Shown: positions 36,177 through 45,769, counted from the first letter of the stretch. The stretch is DNA of 64,000 bases from Stenotrophomonas nitritireducens (GCF_001700965.1 NZ_CP016756.1:2718501-2782500), one strand, 5' to 3'. A program made the numbers and translations. The notes: generated from the sequence alone by a model not told the origin.

Positions 36177-36632
36177 ATGAAAACCCGCCTGCTGCTTGCC
36201 GTAACCCTGCTGTCGATCACCCCGCTGGCCTGGAGCCAGCAGCGCGACTACCTGCCGCTGGAGCAGCGCCTGAGCGCGGAGCAGCTTCAGCAGGTCGGCC
36301 TGAGTGCGCAGCAGCTGCAGCTGCTCAATCGCATGCTCAGCGAAACCGCGCCGCTTGCAGCCGTTGCCGCCACGCCCACGCCTGCCCCCATGCAGATCGG
36401 CCTGGAGGAAGGCCCGGTGCACAGCCGGGTACAAGGCGCGGTGGAAGGCTGGGAGCCGGGCACCGTGTTCGTGCTCGCCAACGGCCAGCAGTGGAAGGTG
36501 CTCAAGGGCCAGATGCGCCTGCGCACTACCTTGCAGTCGCCTGAAATCGAAGTGATCCCCGGCATCGCCGGACGCTGGTTCCTGCAGGTGGATGAAGACC
36601 TGCCGAAGGCCCGCGTTTACCGGATTCTGTAA
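36177..36632 (+). CDS. Exported hypothetical protein
   Basis: 151 residues with signal peptide MKTRLLLAVTLLSITPLAWS. The middle is Gln/Leu-rich and helical (RLSAEQLQQVGLSAQQLQLL), the rest a small beta domain (VEGWEPGTVFVLANGQQWKV and IAGRWFLQVDEDLPKARVYRI). AAGGA is nine bases before ATG 36177. Homologues seem common in Xanthomonadaceae but no function is known to me. Confidence 0.7.
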   Translation: MKTRLLLAVTLLSITPLAWSQQRDYLPLEQRLSAEQLQQVGLSAQQLQLLNRMLSETAPLAAVAATPTPAPMQIGLEEGPVHSRVQGAVEGWEPGTVFVLANGQQWKVLKGQMRLRTTLQSPEIEVIPGIAGRWFLQVDEDLPKARVYRIL

Positions 36633-36665
36633 GCGCCGGATGGAGCGCGCCCAAGCCATCATCTT

Positions 36666-36790
36666 GTGGGAGCGGCGTAAGCCGCGAAGCCACAATTGTT
36701 TTCGAAGCAGCGATCTACACTATCCCCGACGAAGCCAAGCCTTTGCGGGCTGCAGGATTCGTTGTTTCGCGGCTTACGCCGCTCCCACAA
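36666..36790. repeat. REP-type inverted pair
   Basis: GTGGGAGCGGCGTAAGCCGC at 36666 and the exact opposed GCGGCTTACGCCGCTCCCAC ending at 36787; about 80 bases between. It separates convergent genes. Confidence 0.85.
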
Positions 36791-36824
36791 GGCAAGAGAG
36801 CAGGGGAGCGGTGGCAGCGAGGCC

Positions 36825-37295
36825 TTACGCCGGGCGCACGCGCTGGGTCAGGCCCTTGAGGAAATTGCGCAGGGCCTGGTCGCCGCATTCGCGGTAATTC
36901 TTGTGGTCCGGCTGGCGGAACAATGCCGACAGCTCCGGCTTGGACATCGGGAAGCCCGCCGCCTCGAAGATCGCATGCATGTCCATGTCCTTCAGTTCAA
37001 AGGCCACGCGCAGCTTCTTCAGCACGATATTGTTGGTGATGCGCTTTTCCGGCGGGCGCTGCGGCTGCGATTCGTCGCGGCCACGGTAGTGGTAGATCAG
37101 GCCATCCAGAAAGCGCGACAACACCGCGTCCGGGCAGGCTTCAAACAACGGCTCGTCATCCTTGCGCAGGAAATCGTGCACCTGTGCCGCGTCCACCTCG
37201 AAGCTGGGATCGGCCAAGTGAATGGTGTCCACCACCATGCTGTCGCTGAGGTCGAGCATGTAGCGGATGCTGCGCAGTACGTCGTTGTTGATCAT
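36825..37295 (-). CDS. yehS: DUF1456 protein YehS
   Basis: 156 residues made of two DUF1456 repeats: MINNDVLRSIRYMLDLSD, then the second half beginning ITNNIVLKKLRVAFELKD. Each repeat contains the helix-rich unit with a conserved aromatic FL and H/D contacts. YehS is widely conserved and uncharacterised. ATG 37295, with GGAG five bases upstream, was chosen over a GTG two codons earlier. Confidence 0.92.
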   Translation of the reverse strand: MINNDVLRSIRYMLDLSDSMVVDTIHLADPSFEVDAAQVHDFLRKDDEPLFEACPDAVLSRFLDGLIYHYRGRDESQPQRPPEKRITNNIVLKKLRVAFELKDMDMHAIFEAAGFPMSKPELSALFRQPDHKNYRECGDQALRNFLKGLTQRVRPA

Positions 37296-37477
37296 TGCCA
37301 CTCCGGAACCACCGCGGCGGAACTGCCGGCGGGCGCATAGTGTAACGCCGTGCCCACGCCGCCCCGGCCTACAATCGGCGCTGGTTCAGCCAGAACGGTC
37401 CGCATGCGTCTTCCCGCCCCTGATCCCACCGCGCCGGCCTTGGCGGCCGCTGCCCCGTTGCGCCCGGCGGGCAGGCC

Positions 37478-37801
37478 ATGAGCCTGCGCGCGATCCTGCA
37501 CCTGTGCCTGCATGTGGCGGTGCCGGCGCTGCTGGCCTGGTTGTTCTGGCGGCCGCAGTTCGGCAAGGCCTGGATGCTGCTGTTGTTGGGCTGGGTGATC
37601 GACCTGGACCACCTGCTGGCCGATCCGATCTACGCGCCGGGCCGTTGCAGCATCGGCTTCCATCCGCTGCACACCGCGCCGGCCATCGTGCTGTATGCGG
37701 GTTTGACCCTGCCCAAACGGACCCGTCTGTTCGGCATCGGGCTGCTGGTGCATATCGCGCTGGATGCGCTGGATTGCCTGTGGATGCGCGCCAGCACCTG
37801 A
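37478..37801 (+). CDS. DUF6122 integral membrane protein
   Basis: 107 residues with three to four membrane helices: ILHLCLHVAVPALLAWLFW, WMLLLLGWVIDLDHLLADP and LFGIGLLVHIALDALDCLW. His and Asp residues within the helices (H8, H12, D in VIDLDHL) resemble metal-dependent membrane hydrolases such as YdjM-like proteins, but no activity is known. GGGCAGG precedes ATG 37478. Confidence 0.8.
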   Translation: MSLRAILHLCLHVAVPALLAWLFWRPQFGKAWMLLLLGWVIDLDHLLADPIYAPGRCSIGFHPLHTAPAIVLYAGLTLPKRTRLFGIGLLVHIALDALDCLWMRAST

Positions 37802-37823
37802 GCGGTGCCGGGTTCGGGCTTGC

Positions 37824-38276
37824 TTACCAGCCGCCCCAGGGGCCGGGGCCGAAGCCAGGACCGGGGCCATATCCATACGGGCCCGGGCCTTCGCTCTTGC
37901 TCATGTGGATGTTCAGGTTGATGCGGCGGCTTTCGCCTTCATCGTTGTTGTAGTTCTTGCCCAGGTTCAGGTCCACAGCCTGCCAGTTGCTGTTGCCGTA
38001 GCCCTTGGAATAACCCATGCCGGCGCTGACCGCGCCGTGCACCTGCAGTTTGTCGTCCATCACCTGGGCGCCGGGCTGGTCCTTGCGCGGTGCGGGGCCG
38101 CTCTTGTCACCGTAGTAGGTGCCCGGTGCATCGCCCTTGTAGTCGGTGTCGCCCAGGTAGCGCAGCGGTGCCTGCGGCACGCTCAGGTCCAGGCCGCCCG
38201 GTGCGGTTGCGGTGTCCTGCGCCATGGCGATGGCCGGGGCCAGCAGCAGTAGCGCGGATAGGAAGGTTCGGATCAT
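37824..38276 (-). CDS. Exported hypothetical protein with Gly-Pro-rich tail
   Basis: 150 residues: signal peptide MIRTFLSALLLLAPAIAMAQ, a central beta-like section (LQVHGAVSAGMGYSKGYGNS, AVDLNLGKNYNN) resembling half a small barrel, and a tail GPGPYGYGPGPGFGPGPWG rich in glycine and proline. GGAGCGG lies upstream of ATG 38276. It may be exported to the envelope. No family recognised. Confidence 0.7.
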   Translation of the reverse strand: MIRTFLSALLLLAPAIAMAQDTATAPGGLDLSVPQAPLRYLGDTDYKGDAPGTYYGDKSGPAPRKDQPGAQVMDDKLQVHGAVSAGMGYSKGYGNSNWQAVDLNLGKNYNNDEGESRRINLNIHMSKSEGPGPYGYGPGPGFGPGPWGGW

Positions 38277-38383
38277 GGTGCAACCGCTCCGTACAGGGCC
38301 GCACCGTGATGGCGAGCCAGCCTGAACGCTACCAGAAATGATTTGAATGATGGCTGTCGGTTGCCCCTCCGCTGCCAGCGGCT

Positions 38384-39595
38384 TCAGTCCAGCCGCTGGA
38401 ACGAAAACAGCTGCGCCAGCGGATGCCGGCGGCGCTCGATTGCCGCACGCACCAGGCCGGCGCCGATCATCGAATAGGTGATGCCGTTGCCGCCGTACGC
38501 CATGGCGAACTGCACACGCGGGCCCCATTGCGGATGCGCGCCGAAGAACGGCAGGCCGTCTTCGGTTTCGGCAAAGGTGCCGGCCCAGGCGAAGGTGGGT
38601 TGGATCGGCAGCTGCGGGAACAATTTGCCGACCTTGTCGGCCAGGCGCCGCGCCTTTCGGTCGACCTGTGCATCGCGCCGCAGTGGCAGATCGACGGCGT
38701 CGTCCTCGCCACCGATCAACAGGCGGTCGTCGGCGGTGCTGCGCAGGTAGAGATAGGGGCGGGCGGTCTCCCACATCATGGTGTCGCGCAACGGCCCCAG
38801 TGTGTCGGTGGGCAGCGGATCGGTGACGAAGGCGTAGCTGCTGCGGTTGCGTGCGACACGCTGCTGCAGCCAGTGCTGGGTGGCGTAACCGGCAGCGATG
38901 ACCAGGTGCCGGCAGCGGATGTTGACGCCGTCGGTGGTGCGCAGATGCACCTGCCGCGCGCTGCTTTCGATATGACTCACGCGGCAGCGGTCATGCACAC
39001 GGCCGCCCTGCGCCTGCACCCGGTCCAGCAGGCGGTAGGCCATGCGGTAGGGGTCCATGCTGGCTGCCGGGGTGGTCAGAATGGCGCCGGGCGCGCTGAA
39101 GCCATAGTCCTCGGCAACGCCTTGCGCATCGAGCCAGTCCACCGCGAAACCGTGCCTGGCGCGCAGCTCGAATTCCTCGAGCAACGGGCGCAGGTCGCGG
39201 CGCCGACTGGCGTAGTACAGGCTCTGCGCGCTGCGGAAGTCGACCTCGCCTACCTGCGTGGCCAGTACCCGCAGGTCGTTGATGGCCTGCGCGCAGGCAC
39301 GGTAGGCCAGCAGCGCCGCGTCCAGCCCATAGCGCTTGGCCAGCTCACGCAACGGCGTGTCGATTTCATACTGCAGCAAGGCAGTGCTGGCGGCGGTGGA
39401 GCCCCAGCCGATATCGCGTTGCTCGATGACCGCCACTTCATGGCCATGCTGCACGAGCTGGTCGGCGATCAGCGCGGCGGTGATGCCGCCGCCGATCACC
39501 GCTACCTCGCATTGCAGGTCCTGCTGCAAGGGCGGGAACGCCTGCATCAAACCGTTCCTGATGGCCCAGAACGGGTAACCACTTTTCAAATCCAT
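38384..39595 (-). CDS. FAD-dependent oxidoreductase (DAO/GlpD-like)
   Basis: 403 residues. A Rossmann motif VIGGGITAALIADQLVQHG (about 33-51) and the acidic end of strand 2 (VIEQRD) bind FAD; C-terminal FAVAYGGNGITYSMIGAGL-like sequence (AMAYGGNGITYS) matches the D-amino-acid/glycine oxidase fold. The substrate is probably an amine or amino acid but cannot be read. ATG 39595 has GGAGG five bases upstream. The lipocalin gene starts upstream on the same strand with 28 bases between them, so the two form a unit. Confidence 0.85.
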   Translation of the reverse strand: MDLKSGYPFWAIRNGLMQAFPPLQQDLQCEVAVIGGGITAALIADQLVQHGHEVAVIEQRDIGWGSTAASTALLQYEIDTPLRELAKRYGLDAALLAYRACAQAINDLRVLATQVGEVDFRSAQSLYYASRRRDLRPLLEEFELRARHGFAVDWLDAQGVAEDYGFSAPGAILTTPAASMDPYRMAYRLLDRVQAQGGRVHDRCRVSHIESSARQVHLRTTDGVNIRCRHLVIAAGYATQHWLQQRVARNRSSYAFVTDPLPTDTLGPLRDTMMWETARPYLYLRSTADDRLLIGGEDDAVDLPLRRDAQVDRKARRLADKVGKLFPQLPIQPTFAWAGTFAETEDGLPFFGAHPQWGPRVQFAMAYGGNGITYSMIGAGLVRAAIERRRHPLAQLFSFQRLD

Positions 39596-39623
39596 GCCGG
39601 CCTCCGCGCCGTTGCAGTCCAGG

Positions 39624-40118
39624 TCAGGCGGTCGGGTGGCCGGTATGCGGGGGGAAGATCAACGGGCTGGTATCAAAGCCCTGCTGCTGCGCATAGGCGA
39701 TGTAGTGGTCGCGGGTAGTGGCGTCCATCTGTGGCAGGCGCGCAAGCAGCCACAGGTATTTGCGGTCCGGGCTGCCCACCAGTGCGGTGGTGTAGGCCTC
39801 ATCCAGCTGCATGATCCAGTAGTCGCCCTTGGTGAAGGGTATCCAGCGCAGGCCTTCGGGCAGGAAGGTGACTTCCAGCTTGCTGTTGCTGTCATCGATG
39901 GGCTTGGCCTGGCCGATGGATTCCTCCAGGTTGCCGGCACGCAGGCAGCGGTTCTGCACCCGCACGCTGCCATCTTCGTTGAGCGAATAGTGGGCACTGA
40001 TGTCGGTGCCGTCTTCGGGTTCGTGGCGCATCGGCAGGCGTGCCACTTCGTACCAGGTGCCCAGGTAGCGCTGCAGGTCCACATGCGCAACGGTTGCCAG
40101 GGGAGAATGTTCAGTCAT
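39624..40118 (-). CDS. blc: Bacterial lipocalin (Blc-like), without lipoprotein signal
   Basis: 164 residues with lipocalin motifs: LQRYLGTWYEVARLP (motif 1), a central ISAHYSLNEDGSVRVQNRC, and WIMQLDEAYTTALVGSPDRKYLWLLAR (motifs 2/3) with the final helix MDATTRDHYIAYAQQQGFD. Blc normally is an outer-membrane lipoprotein binding lipids; here the N terminus (MTEHSPLATVAHVD) has no signal peptide or lipobox, so it would be cytoplasmic, as in some lineages. GAGAG precedes the ATG. First gene of a unit with the oxidoreductase. Confidence 0.88.
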   Translation of the reverse strand: MTEHSPLATVAHVDLQRYLGTWYEVARLPMRHEPEDGTDISAHYSLNEDGSVRVQNRCLRAGNLEESIGQAKPIDDSNSKLEVTFLPEGLRWIPFTKGDYWIMQLDEAYTTALVGSPDRKYLWLLARLPQMDATTRDHYIAYAQQQGFDTSPLIFPPHTGHPTA

Positions 40119-40307
40119 GGTGCTCTCTTCAGCGTTGGCGCAGGCCGCTGCGCCGGGGCACCAGCTATAGGCCAGTGCCGGTTAAGGCGCTGTGCCGGGC
40201 AGGTCGACAGGCCATTCACTGAATCCTCACCATCGCCGGCAGCGTGTCTTCGCGCCGGGCAAACATGGCTGCGCTAGGCTGGCCACATCCGAAAACGGGA
40301 GTTCTCC

Positions 40308-40553
40308 ATGTTTGTCGTGATCCTGCTCAAGGGGCAGAGCCGCTATGCGCGTGAACGCTGGGACCAGCTGCCCAAGGTGGTCGAGTACGAAGGCCACGGG
40401 TTTTCACTGCGCGCCGGGCCCCACCCGCCCCAGCCCAGCAGCGGGGCGCGGGAACAGGTGGCGGTGTATGCGCCGGCCGAACTGACCGAACAGGAATTCC
40501 AGGAGATCTACGAGCTCAACTGCGGTCATATCGCCGAGCTTGCGTTGAAATGA
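40308..40553 (+). CDS. Small hypothetical protein
   Basis: 81 residues, no membrane segment. Begins MFVVILLKGQSRYARERWDQ and ends in an acidic helix (LTEQEFQEIYELNCGHIAEL). GGGAG lies five bases before the ATG. It precedes the channel gene by 93 bp on the same strand. No family recognised. Confidence 0.6.
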   Translation: MFVVILLKGQSRYARERWDQLPKVVEYEGHGFSLRAGPHPPQPSSGAREQVAVYAPAELTEQEFQEIYELNCGHIAELALK

Positions 40554-40646
40554 ACACCGCGTTGGCGCGGTTTTGCAGGATGTGAACGCGTGCTGACATA
40601 TAGTGCGCTGCAGGCGCGGTAGTCCGCGCGATCCGGTTGCCCTGCC

Positions 40647-43073
40647 TTGCCTGCCCAACGTTTCCTGCGTCCGCTGCGCACGCTGCTGTTTGTATTTCTG
40701 ATCGTCCAGGCTGGCTTGCTTGCCAGTGGTCCGGCGTTGGCGGCGGTGGGGGACGCGGCGGCCGATAGCAGCCCGCAGGCGCGCATTGAACAGGCCTCGC
40801 GGGTGATCGAGTCGGTCAAGCGCGCGGTCAACGATGCCGATGCCCCGGAAACCCTGAAAACGCTCGCCGAGCGCGCCAGCCAGGCGCAGCGCGAGGCCGA
40901 GGCCAGCGTGCTTGCCCTGCAGCCGGAGCTGAACCAGCTCGATGCCCGCATCGAACAGCTGGGGCCAGCGCCGGAAGCTGGCGAAGAGCCCGACATCGCC
41001 CGCCAGCGCAAGCTGCTGGACCAGCAGCGCAGCCAGATCGATGCCGACATCAAGCGCGGCAAGCTGCTGGCCGAGGATGCCAAGCAGGCGACCGAATCAA
41101 TTGAAAAAACCCGCGCCCAGCAGTTCGGCGAACAGCTTGGCCGCAAGGTGGGTTCACCCTTGTCACCGGCATTGTGGCGCGAGTTTGCCGAACACCTGCC
41201 GGACGACTATGCGCGTTTCCAGGCGTTGTACCGGCAGGCCAGTACTGCCTTGCTGAAAGCGGTAAACAAGCACGGCTGGGGCACGCCGATTTCGGGTGCG
41301 GTAGTGGCATTGCTGCTGCTGTTCCCGCTGCGCATCTGGCTGCGTCACCTGGGCCGGCGCTATGCGGCCTCCGAACGTGCGCCGGCCGGGCGCCTGCGCC
41401 GCACCGGCCTTGCGGTATGGCTGTTGCTGGTAGGCACCATGCTGCCGGGCCTGGCGGCCACGGTGCTGGTGGCCAGCCTGCAGGCTATCGATGCGGTCGC
41501 GCCACGGCTGGAATCGGTAGCCAACACCTTTGTCACGGCAACCTTTGTGGCCGCCTTCATCGGTGCGGTGGCTGCCTGCCTGCTGGTGCCATCGCGGCCC
41601 ACCTGGCGTCTGCTGGATATCGATGATGTGGCCGCGGCACGCCTGCGCCGCTTTGCCTGGGGCGCGGCCAGCCTGACCTGGCTGACCATGCTGCTGCGCG
41701 AGGTCAACCGCGCGGCGCGCACCTCGGCAGTGGGCACGGTGACCCTGGACGGCTTGATCGCGCTGACCTACGTGGTGCTGATCATGAGCATGCTGGCCAC
41801 GCTGGCCGCCCTGCACCGGCGCCGCGCGGCCGAGGCGGCACGGGCCGAGCATGAGGAAGCGGCCGGTGGCCGCACGCCCAGGGCACCGCGCAGCGGTTGG
41901 CTGATCGTCGCGCGCCTGGGTGGCTACCTCAGCATTTCCGCCGCGTTGCTGGCCACCTTGCTCGGCTATCTGAATTTCGCCATGTTCACCGCCCAGCAGA
42001 TGGTGTGGGGCACGGTGATCGTGCTGGCCACCACGCTGCTGATGCGGTTTGCCGATGACTTCGCGTTGTGGCTGCTGGCGCCGGACAGTACGGTCGGGCG
42101 CATGTTGCGCCTGTCCACCGGGCTGTCGGCCAGCCGGCTTGAGCAGGCTGGGGTGTTGTTGTCGGCCACCGCGCGGGTTGCACTGGTGATGCTGGGGATC
42201 ACCGCCTTTGTTGCGCCGTTCGGCAATGTCAGTGCGCTGTACAGCTGGCTGGAGCGGCTGTCGGCCGGAATCAGGATCGGCGGCAGCCTGCTGACGCCGA
42301 CATCGATCTTCAGTGCGCTGCTGGTGCTGGCTTTGGGGCTGACGCTGATGCGCGTGGTGCAGCGCTGGCTGGTGGATACCTACCTGCCCAAGACCGAGCT
42401 GGACACCGGTGCGCGCAATTCGATCAGCACCGTGGCCCATTACTTGGGCATCGTGCTGGCCGCGTTGTGGGCGTTGGCGGCCTTGGGGATTGGTTTTGAG
42501 AAGCTCGCGCTGCTCGCCAGTGCCTTGTCGGTGGGTATCGGTTTCGGCCTGCAGGCGATCACCCAGAACTTCGTATCCGGCCTGATCCTGCTCGCCGAAC
42601 GGCCGGTGAAGATCGGCGACTGGGTCAAGATCGGCGACCAGGAAGGCGACATCCGCCGCATCTCGGTGCGCTCGACCGAGATCCAGGTGGGCGATCGTTC
42701 GACCTTGATCGTGCCCAACTCGGAGCTGATCACCAAGACCATCCGCAACATGACCATGGCAAATGCGTTGGGCCGCATCCAGGTGCAGTTTTCGGTACCG
42801 CTGGGCACCAACATGGGGCAGTTGCGCAGCTTGTTGCTGGGGATCTATGCGGCCAACGAGAGCGTGCTGATCGACCCGGCGCCGTCGTTCTTCGTTGATT
42901 CGATCAGCGGCGGCCAGGTGGCGGTGAACAGCTTTGCCTATGTGTCATCGGCGCGGAATGTATACGGCACGCGCAGCGATGTGTTGTTTGCCCTGCTGGA
43001 ACAGACTGCCGCTGCCGGCATCGCGCTGGTTACACCCACCGACATCCATCTGGTGCGCGACCCGGAGCAGTGA
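40647..43073 (+). CDS. Mechanosensitive channel family protein with DUF3772 domain
   Basis: 808 residues: signal peptide (LLFVFLIVQAGLLASGPALA), a periplasmic coiled-coil DUF3772 domain (about 35-200), a set of about nine membrane helices (210-610), and a MscS core: VGIGFGLQAITQNFVSGLIL (pore helix and start of beta domain), RPVKIGDWVKIGDQEGDIRRISVRSTEIQ and the C-terminal ferredoxin-like domain. Large MscS-like channels protect against osmotic downshock. The TTG at 40647 is the only start that retains the signal peptide, but its ribosome site is weak. Confidence 0.88.
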   Translation: MPAQRFLRPLRTLLFVFLIVQAGLLASGPALAAVGDAAADSSPQARIEQASRVIESVKRAVNDADAPETLKTLAERASQAQREAEASVLALQPELNQLDARIEQLGPAPEAGEEPDIARQRKLLDQQRSQIDADIKRGKLLAEDAKQATESIEKTRAQQFGEQLGRKVGSPLSPALWREFAEHLPDDYARFQALYRQASTALLKAVNKHGWGTPISGAVVALLLLFPLRIWLRHLGRRYAASERAPAGRLRRTGLAVWLLLVGTMLPGLAATVLVASLQAIDAVAPRLESVANTFVTATFVAAFIGAVAACLLVPSRPTWRLLDIDDVAAARLRRFAWGAASLTWLTMLLREVNRAARTSAVGTVTLDGLIALTYVVLIMSMLATLAALHRRRAAEAARAEHEEAAGGRTPRAPRSGWLIVARLGGYLSISAALLATLLGYLNFAMFTAQQMVWGTVIVLATTLLMRFADDFALWLLAPDSTVGRMLRLSTGLSASRLEQAGVLLSATARVALVMLGITAFVAPFGNVSALYSWLERLSAGIRIGGSLLTPTSIFSALLVLALGLTLMRVVQRWLVDTYLPKTELDTGARNSISTVAHYLGIVLAALWALAALGIGFEKLALLASALSVGIGFGLQAITQNFVSGLILLAERPVKIGDWVKIGDQEGDIRRISVRSTEIQVGDRSTLIVPNSELITKTIRNMTMANALGRIQVQFSVPLGTNMGQLRSLLLGIYAANESVLIDPAPSFFVDSISGGQVAVNSFAYVSSARNVYGTRSDVLFALLEQTAAAGIALVTPTDIHLVRDPEQ

Positions 43074-43090
43074 TCGCGCGCTGTTGGATT

Positions 43091-43632
43091 GTAGGAGCGG
43101 CGTCAGCCTGTAGGAGTGGCGTAAGCCGCGAAGCTGACGGTCCATCAGATTGCAGGTGTATCGGTAACTGCGGCTTTCCCGGCGTCGCGGCTTACGCCGC
43201 TCCTACAAGGGAGCGGCGTGTGTGGCCAAATCCATCAGCCGCGATTGGTTGTGTGAGCGGCGTAAGCCGCGAAGCTGACGGTCCATCAGATTTCAGGCGG
43301 ATCGGAAGCTGCAGCATTCCCGGCTTCGCGGCTTACGCCGCTCCTACAAGGGAGCGGCGGGTGCGACCAAATCCATCAGCCGCGTTTGGTTGTAGGAGCG
43401 GCGTCGGCCGCGAAGCTGACGGTCCATCAGATTGCAGGTGTATCGGTAACTGCGGCTTTCCCGGCTTCGCGGCTTACGCCGCTCCCACAAGGGAGCGGCG
43501 TGTGTGGCCAAATCCATCAGTCGCGTTTGGTTGTGGGAGCGGCGTAAGCCGCGAAGCTGACGATCCATCAGATTGCAGGCGAATTGGGGTAGCTGCAGCA
43601 TTGCTGGTTTCGCGGCTTACGCCGCTCCTACA
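43091..43632. repeat. 141-bp tandem array of REP-type hairpins, four units
   Basis: AAGCTGACGGTCCATCAG recurs at 43131, 43272, 43413 and (one mismatch) 43554, an exact 141-bp period. Each unit contains a GGCGTAAGCCGC head, an opposed GCGGCTTACGCCGCTCC and a CCAAATCCATCAGCCGC spacer. Because 141 is a multiple of three, one frame stays open through the array; the resulting peptide is not thought real. Confidence 0.9.
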
Positions 43633-43669
43633 AGGTTATGCCGCTCCCACAGACAGCCTCGCCGCCTCG

Positions 43670-45769
43670 TCACGACCTCGGGTGGTCGCTGGTGGGAACC
43701 AGCGCATAGTCGTCGAGTGCCAGCTGTTCGGCGTGGTTGAGCCAGGCGCGGATTTCCAGATCGTCGATTTCCTGGTCCACGCCCAGCGGCATGCGGATGC
43801 GGCCTTCGCTGTCTGCCTGCACCCATTGCTGGGCGACCACCACCTGGCGCTTGGAAGACACCGCCTCCACCCAGAACGCGCGCGTCGGCCGCTGGGCGGC
43901 GTACAACTCCAGCACGTACTGGCCGGGGCCGGCATGACGCGGCTTCTGGCTGATCATGCGTGACTGGCGCACGCTCGGGCGCGGTCCGCTGAAGGCCTGC
44001 AGCGGTGCATCCACGGCAATGCCACGGCGCAGCTGCGCATCGCGGTACAGACGCATGCCTTGATCGCTGTCGAGCAGCAGTGCGCACCACTGGCCATCAG
44101 CCGAACCATCCTCAAATGCGGTGCAACGGTCGACATAGGCCAGGCGATGCTGCGGATCGGCTTCCTCGAACTTGCGCGTGGTGTTTTCCAGGTACACCGA
44201 TTTCAGGTCCCACTGCTGGTCGTATTCCAGCAGTACCGGCGGCTGCACTTTCTGCACGCCCACCAGCAGCTGGTCCTGCTCCAGCCGCAGCATGCGGGTC
44301 TGTTCGCCCAGCCACAGCGAGCGCGCGAAGGCGCTGTAGCGGGCGTAGGCCAGGGTGTCGCCACCGGTGGCGGCAACGCTGGCACTGGCCGGGCGCTGCG
44401 GGTTCAACAGCGAGCGGCCGAAGCCAATCGCATCAATGGCTGGATCCAGCAACTGCAGGGCGGTGGCACCCGAGTCCAGGGTGGTGCCGGCCTGCACGTT
44501 TATCTGGCGCGGCTGCAGCTTGTTGCCGAGGAACAGCAACAGGTTCTCGCGCTGCTGCTGTTCCAGCACATGGCTCAGGTCGTTGGGCATGGCCAGGTGA
44601 TCGGAGGCCACCACCACCAGCGTGTTGTCGGCGAACTGGCTGCTGCGGATGCGGTCCACCAGGCGCGAGATCAACCTGTCGCTGCACTTGAGCGCATTGA
44701 GCAGGCCGATGTTGCCGTGCGCGCTGCGATAGCGGGTGTTCTTGCACGCCACCGGCAGGTGACCGGCCGGATGGTGGGTGTCCATGGTCAGCGCGGTCAG
44801 CATGAACGGCTGGCCGCGCGCGGACAGTTCCAGGAAACGTTCGTAGGCACGCTCCAGCAACACGTCATCGTGCACGCCCCAGTTGGAGAAGTGCTGCTTG
44901 GCGATCTTCTGCTGCTGGAACCATTCCAGATCGCGCACGTCGTCAAAACCGTGCGAGCCCAGGAAGTCGGCCTTGGCCGCGAACTGGCCGTTCGCGCCGC
45001 CGAGGTAGTGGTTGCTGTAGCCCTGCTGCTTCAGATAGTCGCCAAGGCAGAAAGCCTCCGGCAGAAAGCGGCCCATCCGCCCCATGCTGTTCTCGTCGCC
45101 CTGCGCGGTGGTCAGCGGTACGCCACACATGGATGAGACCAGGCCAGCGATGGTCCAGCCACTGCCATCGGCCGAGGCGATGTTGCGGAAATCCAGGCCT
45201 TCGCCGGCAAGCCGGGTGAGGTTGGGCATCAGGCCGGGGAACACGGCCTCATTCAGATAGGTGCGTTCCAGGCTTTCGCCGTAGATCCAGACGATATTCG
45301 GACGTTGTGCCAGCGGTTTGGAAGGCAGCTGGTACTCCGGCGCCACCACGCTGTAATCCACCGGCTGCATCTGCTGGTGGATGCGCTTGGCATCGGTGTA
45401 CAAAGGGCTGAGCAGCACGGTGCTCAGCAACAGCGCCGCAAACCCGGCAAATACCGGCAGGCCATGCCGCGGCAGCTGCAGGCGGCGCACGCGCAGCAGC
45501 AGCAAGGGCGTAAGCGAGAGCAGCAACAGTGCGATGAAGCCGATGATGTAGGCGCTGAAGTCGCCGACACCGGCACCTTCCATGTCGCTGCGCAGGTGAT
45601 ACAGCGTGGCCGAATTGATGCCATCGCCGCTGAGCTGGTCGATCAGCCACCAGCCGCTCATGGCCAGCAACAACAGTGACAGCAGCCCTGCCTTCAGCCG
45701 GGCCAGAGTGGGTGACAACATCAACAATACAAACAGTGCTGCCAGAGACAGCCAGATGATCCAATGCAT
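43670..45769 (-). CDS. opgB: Phosphoglycerol transferase I (OpgB/MdoB)
   Basis: 699 residues, matching E. coli MdoB along its length: four N-terminal membrane helices with GDGINSATLYHL, then a periplasmic sulfatase-fold domain with VWIYGESLERTYLNEAVFPG, GSGWTIAGLVSSMCGVPL, FCLGDYLKQQGY, MDTHHPAGHLP (metal-binding HH) and VVASDHLAMPNDLS (DH). It transfers phosphoglycerol from phosphatidylglycerol to periplasmic glucans. ATG 45769 was chosen because a longer N terminus would put a charged segment before helix 1. No opgGH in the window. Confidence 0.93.
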   Translation of the reverse strand: MHWIIWLSLAALFVLLMLSPTLARLKAGLLSLLLLAMSGWWLIDQLSGDGINSATLYHLRSDMEGAGVGDFSAYIIGFIALLLLSLTPLLLLRVRRLQLPRHGLPVFAGFAALLLSTVLLSPLYTDAKRIHQQMQPVDYSVVAPEYQLPSKPLAQRPNIVWIYGESLERTYLNEAVFPGLMPNLTRLAGEGLDFRNIASADGSGWTIAGLVSSMCGVPLTTAQGDENSMGRMGRFLPEAFCLGDYLKQQGYSNHYLGGANGQFAAKADFLGSHGFDDVRDLEWFQQQKIAKQHFSNWGVHDDVLLERAYERFLELSARGQPFMLTALTMDTHHPAGHLPVACKNTRYRSAHGNIGLLNALKCSDRLISRLVDRIRSSQFADNTLVVVASDHLAMPNDLSHVLEQQQRENLLLFLGNKLQPRQINVQAGTTLDSGATALQLLDPAIDAIGFGRSLLNPQRPASASVAATGGDTLAYARYSAFARSLWLGEQTRMLRLEQDQLLVGVQKVQPPVLLEYDQQWDLKSVYLENTTRKFEEADPQHRLAYVDRCTAFEDGSADGQWCALLLDSDQGMRLYRDAQLRRGIAVDAPLQAFSGPRPSVRQSRMISQKPRHAGPGQYVLELYAAQRPTRAFWVEAVSSKRQVVVAQQWVQADSEGRIRMPLGVDQEIDDLEIRAWLNHAEQLALDDYALVPTSDHPRS

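Noticed and set aside
43091..43632. CRISPR array
   Set aside because: Units are long (141 bp), internally palindromic and lack alternating unique spacers; no cas genes nearby.
43070..43963. A 297-codon frame with repeated SGVSREADGPSDCR peptides
   Set aside because: It is the translation of the 141-bp repeat array (period divisible by three) continuing antisense into opgB; no start signal.
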